Shown piece by piece: positions 61,030 to 64,000 of a stretch of 64,000 nucleotides of DNA. Made by a program: the position numbers and the translations under genes. The stretch is from DATLZU01 sp051293835 (GTDB taxonomy: Bacteria > Nitrospirota > Nitrospiria > Nitrospirales > Nitrospiraceae): assembly GCA_051293835.1 (NCBI GenBank), contig JBPKMA010000004.1, positions 62,001 through 126,000 of the forward strand, read 5' to 3'. Under the pieces are notes generated by a model. The model was not told where the DNA came from. It did no database searches and saw nothing but the letters and a program-made list of their open reading frames with translations. Each line of letters opens with the position of its first letter. Within the stretch, counting starts at the first letter, position 1.

Positions 61030-61899
61030 ATGGTGGGTGTTCGAACCGTTCTTTCGCTTGTCGTTCTTGTCCTGTTTCTGTCTGCCGTCCTGGCAATCCG
61101 GGCCATCCCGACCCTGGCCGCTTCATCGCCAGATCCCAAGGGGTTACCAATCGAGATCATCGGCCAAGATGGCGCGCCGATGGTCCTCGTACCGGCTGGG
61201 TCCTTTCCCATGGGCGTTCCGGCTGGCGACCGAGACGGCGATCGCGACGAGTATCCTCGCCATGAGGTCTACTTGGATGCGTTCTACATCGACAAATATG
61301 AAGTCACCAATGGGCGATACCTGGCCTTCGTCAAAGCCACCGGCCACCGCGTGCCGCAAAATCCCCAGAATCCCACCCGCAACTTGTGGCAGGGTGTCGC
61401 GATCTCCGAGTCCCTGACCGACCGGCCCGTCGTCAACGTCGATTGGTATGATGCGGAAGCCTACTGCCAATGGGCCGGCAAGCGCCTGCCGACCGAAGCC
61501 GAATGGGAAAAAGCCGCCAAGGGCACAGAGGACCGTCGCTTTCCCTGGGGCAACGTCGAACCGACGGCCAAGCACCTCAACTACAACCAGCAATGGATCG
61601 GCGAGAAGACACTCATGCCGGTGGGCAGCTACGAAGCTGGGAAGAGCCCCTATGGCGCCTACGATATGGCGGGCAACGTCTGGGAATGGGTGGCGGATTG
61701 GTACGACCCGACCTACTACGAAAAGAGCCCGGCCAAGAATCCCAAAGGACCGGAGACCGGCACGCACAAGGTGCTTCGCAGTTCCGGCTGGCAAGTCGAG
61801 ACGCCGCTCGTGCGCATCTTCACCCGGGTCAAAAGCGATCCGACGATCCGCAACGAATCGACCGGGTTCCGATGTGCTAAGGACGCAGTGGCTAAGTAG
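61030..61899 (+). CDS. Exported SUMF1 (formylglycine-generating-enzyme-like) domain protein
   Basis: A 289-residue protein. The ATG at 61030 has AAGGAG upstream and opens a signal peptide (TVLSLVVLVLFLSAVLAIRA). The rest is one SUMF1 domain: MVLVPAGSFPMGVPAGDRDG, YIDKYEVTNGRYLAFV, AYCQWAGKRLPTEAEWEKAA, GAYDMAGNVWEWVADW and TGFRCAKD. The cysteine pair that makes formylglycine in true FGE is missing (VLRSSGWQVETPLVR), so it is not a sulfatase activator. Related proteins bind ligands or are lectin-like. A second copy of this type lies at 62854. Confidence 0.9.
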   Translation: MVGVRTVLSLVVLVLFLSAVLAIRAIPTLAASSPDPKGLPIEIIGQDGAPMVLVPAGSFPMGVPAGDRDGDRDEYPRHEVYLDAFYIDKYEVTNGRYLAFVKATGHRVPQNPQNPTRNLWQGVAISESLTDRPVVNVDWYDAEAYCQWAGKRLPTEAEWEKAAKGTEDRRFPWGNVEPTAKHLNYNQQWIGEKTLMPVGSYEAGKSPYGAYDMAGNVWEWVADWYDPTYYEKSPAKNPKGPETGTHKVLRSSGWQVETPLVRIFTRVKSDPTIRNESTGFRCAKDAVAK

Positions 61900-61931
61900 G
61901 ATTTGATGACCTGGCGTTACCACTGGATTCG

Positions 61932-62798
61932 ATGACCGCACTGAATCAGCAGCTCTCGAAACCAAACTTTGAAGGACTGACGGTCGCCGCCTTCGAGAGC
62001 CGTATGGCTGCCGAGATGGCGCGGTTGATCACACGGTATGGTGGCCGTCCGCTCGTCGCTCCCGCATTGCGCGAGGTCCCGCTGGAGAACAACGCGGAGG
62101 CGCTCAGGTTCGGCGAGCAACTGCTGGCCGGTCAGGTAGACATGGTCATCCTGCTCACCGGCGTGGGGACGCGCACGCTGGCGGACGTGCTGCAGACCCG
62201 CTATCCGCGGGAGGCTGTCATGGCCGCGCTCTCCCGCGCGTGCCTCGTCGCACGGGGGCCGAAGCCAGTGGCGGTTCTCAAAGACCTCGGTCTGGCGCCT
62301 GAGCTGACCGTCCCGGAGCCCAACACTTGGCGTGACATCCTTCAGACCATCGACGCGCACAAGCCGGTCCAGGGCCTCCACGTTGCCGTGCAGGAATACG
62401 GCGTTTCGAACACGGAATTGCTTAAGGCGCTAGACGAACGCGGCGCTCGCGTGACGCGGGTGCCTGTCTATCGGTGGGCGTTGCCGGAGGATACCGGCCC
62501 ACTCAAACAGGCGCTGAACACAATCCTCGCCGGCCAGGTGGACGTGGTGCTGATCACGAACGCGGCGCAAGTGGACCATGTGATGCAACTACTGGAGGAG
62601 GACAAGACGACGGACCAGTTTCGGCATGCGCTGCAACGCATCGTCTTGGCTTCGATCGGCCCGACCGCCAGTGAGCGCCTTCGCCGCTATGGCCTGCCCG
62701 TGGACCTGGAACCCTCCCATCCCAAAATGGGCATCCTAGTCAAAGAGACCAGCGAGCGGGCGTATCTTTTTCTCGAGGCCAAACGCCGGAGTTCGTAG
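61932..62798 (+). CDS. hemD: Uroporphyrinogen-III synthase
   Basis: A 288-residue member of the HemD family, which closes hydroxymethylbilane to uroporphyrinogen III in heme, siroheme and cobalamin synthesis. Conserved points include VAAFESRMAAEMARLITRYG, the VDMVILLTGVGTRTLADVL segment and VVLITNAAQVDHVMQ. Sequence identity within this family is always low, so the call rests on the two-domain pattern. It lies 32 bp after one SUMF1-domain gene and converges with the other. No other heme gene adjoins it, unlike the usual hemC-hemD pairing. Confidence 0.85.
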   Translation: MTALNQQLSKPNFEGLTVAAFESRMAAEMARLITRYGGRPLVAPALREVPLENNAEALRFGEQLLAGQVDMVILLTGVGTRTLADVLQTRYPREAVMAALSRACLVARGPKPVAVLKDLGLAPELTVPEPNTWRDILQTIDAHKPVQGLHVAVQEYGVSNTELLKALDERGARVTRVPVYRWALPEDTGPLKQALNTILAGQVDVVLITNAAQVDHVMQLLEEDKTTDQFRHALQRIVLASIGPTASERLRRYGLPVDLEPSHPKMGILVKETSERAYLFLEAKRRSS

Positions 62799-62853
62799 GG
62801 ATCAGAGATCGTGACAGCGGTCCGCCAAGTTCAAAAGCTTCGCTCTGTTCAGG

Positions 62854-63786
62854 TCAGCCGGTTTGTCGCGGCGTCGCATCGGCCTGGTCCCCGCTCTCCT
62901 TCACGTCACGTGCGCAGCGGAAGCCGAGCCAGTTCATTTTCGTGTTCGGATCGGCTCCATTGCGCTGGGCGACTCGAACGGCCGGCGTACTGTCGATCCA
63001 TCCGCCTCCGCGAAAGGCTTTCTGTGTACCGCGCTGTGGTCCTTTGGGATTCTTCTCCGGTGCGATCTTGTAGTAGGCAGGGTCGTACCAGTCCGCTACC
63101 CACTCTGCGACGTTCCCCGCCATTTGGAACACTCCGTACGGGCTGACCGCATTCTCGTACTTGTCCACGGAGATGATCGGCGGATAGAGCAGCAGCCGCT
63201 CCGGTCGATCGCGGACCGGCCCCGACAATCCCGTTCGGCCGAAGTTCGCACGAGACAATCCGGCCGGCTGGTTCCCCCAGGGGTAGATGCGCCCGTCGTC
63301 GCCCCGCGCTGCTTTTTCCCATTCGGCTTCGGTCGGCAGGCGCTTGCCGGCCCATCGGCAGTACGCGTCCGCGTCGTACCACGACACATGCATTACCGGA
63401 TGGGATGCCATCGCTTCCTGGAAGTTGCCGCCGTCGTACTTCCAATCCACCAGCGGCGGACGGTTCGTCGCCAGGACAAACCTCAGAAACTGCACGGTCG
63501 TCACTTCATATTTGTCGATGTCATAGGCGTCCAGGTAGACTTTCCGCTGCGGAAATTCCGGCTGATAGGCGTTCTTGTCCACCTTCTTATCGCTGCCCAT
63601 CAGAAACCACCCGGCCGGGATGCGCACCATCTCGTCCCTGGCTGGCAACTTCGCCCGCTCCACGGCGATCTTCTTCCCTTCCGGGGTCCATTCAGGCGTC
63701 ACGTCCGCGACATCCAACGCCCAGCTCGCACCACCCACGGCCACTGCAACCAACACTCCTACCGACATCGCCTTTCGCGCTCTCAC
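62854..63786 (-). CDS. Exported SUMF1 (formylglycine-generating-enzyme-like) domain protein
   Basis: A 310-residue protein. GTG 63786 is chosen because GGAGG lies about nine bases upstream. The signal peptide is AMSVGVLVAVAVGGASWA. The SUMF1 domain carries MVRIPAGWFLMGSDKK, YDIDKYEVTTVQFLRFVL, AYCRWAGKRLPTEAEWEKAA, GVFQMAGNVAEWVADW and LGFRCARD. As in the protein at 61030, the catalytic cysteine pair of FGE is absent (AFRGGGWIDSTPAVRVA). It follows the gene at the right edge by 19 bp on the same strand, so the two are probably co-transcribed. Confidence 0.9.
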   Translation of the reverse strand: MRARKAMSVGVLVAVAVGGASWALDVADVTPEWTPEGKKIAVERAKLPARDEMVRIPAGWFLMGSDKKVDKNAYQPEFPQRKVYLDAYDIDKYEVTTVQFLRFVLATNRPPLVDWKYDGGNFQEAMASHPVMHVSWYDADAYCRWAGKRLPTEAEWEKAARGDDGRIYPWGNQPAGLSRANFGRTGLSGPVRDRPERLLLYPPIISVDKYENAVSPYGVFQMAGNVAEWVADWYDPAYYKIAPEKNPKGPQRGTQKAFRGGGWIDSTPAVRVAQRNGADPNTKMNWLGFRCARDVKESGDQADATPRQTG

Positions 63787-63805
63787 TGCGTGTTCCTCCC
63801 TCCGC

Positions 63806-64000
63806 CTACATCCCTTCGTCGTTCTTTTCTTTCTGCGGCCCGTCAAACTCTTCCAGCGGCCGAAAGTTCACCGGCAACTGAAAGAGAAAGTCCGGGACAG
63901 ACCGGAGCTTTACATGCTGGTATTCGACGATCCAACTGCCATCCTTCCGCGCAAGTTTCATCGGGAAGCGGATATCGGTGGCGAACCATTGATAATAGAC
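63806..64000 (-). CDS. 3' end of an unidentified gene, cut by the window edge
   Basis: The last 64 codons of a minus-strand gene, stop TAG at 63806-63808. The visible C-terminus is strand-rich (VYYQWFATDIRFPMKLARK, WIVEYQHVKLRSVPDFLF) and ends in a short charged tail. The alternating hydrophobic strands resemble the end of LolA/DUF4412-like periplasmic lipid-binding proteins. This is a weak likeness. It lies 19 bp upstream of the SUMF1-domain gene. Confidence 0.6.
   Translation of the reverse strand, partial: VYYQWFATDIRFPMKLARKDGSWIVEYQHVKLRSVPDFLFQLPVNFRPLEEFDGPQKEKNDEGM

Noticed and set aside
61030..63786. SUMF1 proteins as sulfatase-activating formylglycine-generating enzymes
   Set aside because: Both lack the catalytic cysteine pair and no sulfatase gene is nearby.

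Overview
The window reads as one stretch of a GC-rich bacterial chromosome with dense, operon-rich coding on both strands. Gene content and protein style suggest a Nitrospira-like member of the Nitrospirota: numerous PBS-lyase/HEAT repeat proteins, DsrE/TusA sulfur-carrier proteins, a two-cluster ferredoxin, cupredoxin-type and SUMF1-type exported proteins, and fused membrane spermidine-synthase-like proteins. That assignment is inference from protein character, since no rRNA or other marker lies in the window. No tRNA, rRNA, CRISPR array, intact insertion sequence or phage gene was seen.

Layout. 0-0.6 kb: two exported-protein genes, one cut by the window edge. 0.96-11.0 kb, minus strand: the translation/RNA block rimP-nusA-infB-DUF503-rbfA-truB-rpsO-pnp followed by an M16 peptidase. 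11.1-13.2 kb: an overlapping trio (class IV aminotransferase, chagasin-like protein, Rieske ferredoxin) and a DUF192 protein. 13.4-18.8 kb: ferredoxin, cupredoxin, spermidine-synthase-like membrane protein, CBS protein and UDP-glucose dehydrogenase. 18.9-27.3 kb: five HEAT-repeat proteins around an exported beta-propeller, together with an exported alkaline-phosphatase-superfamily protein that seems to lack metal ligands. 27.6-31 kb: two exported proteins sharing a FlgT/LPP20-like domain and an alpha/beta-hydrolase-like protein without a nucleophile serine. 31-33.9 kb: GT2 and GT-C-like glycosyltransferases. 34.2-36.2 kb: a decayed locus (hibernation-factor domain joined to sigma region 4, anti-sigma zinc finger, release-factor-like protein), followed by about 0.9 kb without a recognisable gene. 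37.1-48.4 kb: polA, then a split histidine-degradation set (hutH, an exported protein and hutU on plus; hutI and bifunctional ftcD on minus) with dsrE, nth and rpsU between. 48.5-52.6 kb: a degenerate GIY-YIG-like protein, tusA and dsrE2-like genes, a Rieske oxygenase and a broken Lon-type protease. 52.6-64 kb: a Kef-type antiporter, a HAD hydrolase, a sugar-nucleotide cluster (epimerase and an oxidoreductase-acetyltransferase fusion), a metallo-beta-lactamase-fold protein, a VOC protein, hemD between two SUMF1-domain proteins, and a gene cut by the right edge.

How the genes work together. The left block supplies ribosome maturation, initiation and RNA decay. The hut genes form a complete route from histidine to glutamate that ends in a bifunctional FTCD, passing the formimino carbon into the folate pool. 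TusA and the DsrE proteins look like a sulfur-relay set. Ugd, the epimerase, the dehydrogenase-acetyltransferase fusion and the glycosyltransferases point to surface-polysaccharide synthesis. The least explained parts are the HEAT/beta-propeller/inactive-phosphodiesterase cluster at 18.9-27.3 kb and the decayed sigma/hibernation locus at 34.2-36.2 kb; these deserve the closest second look.
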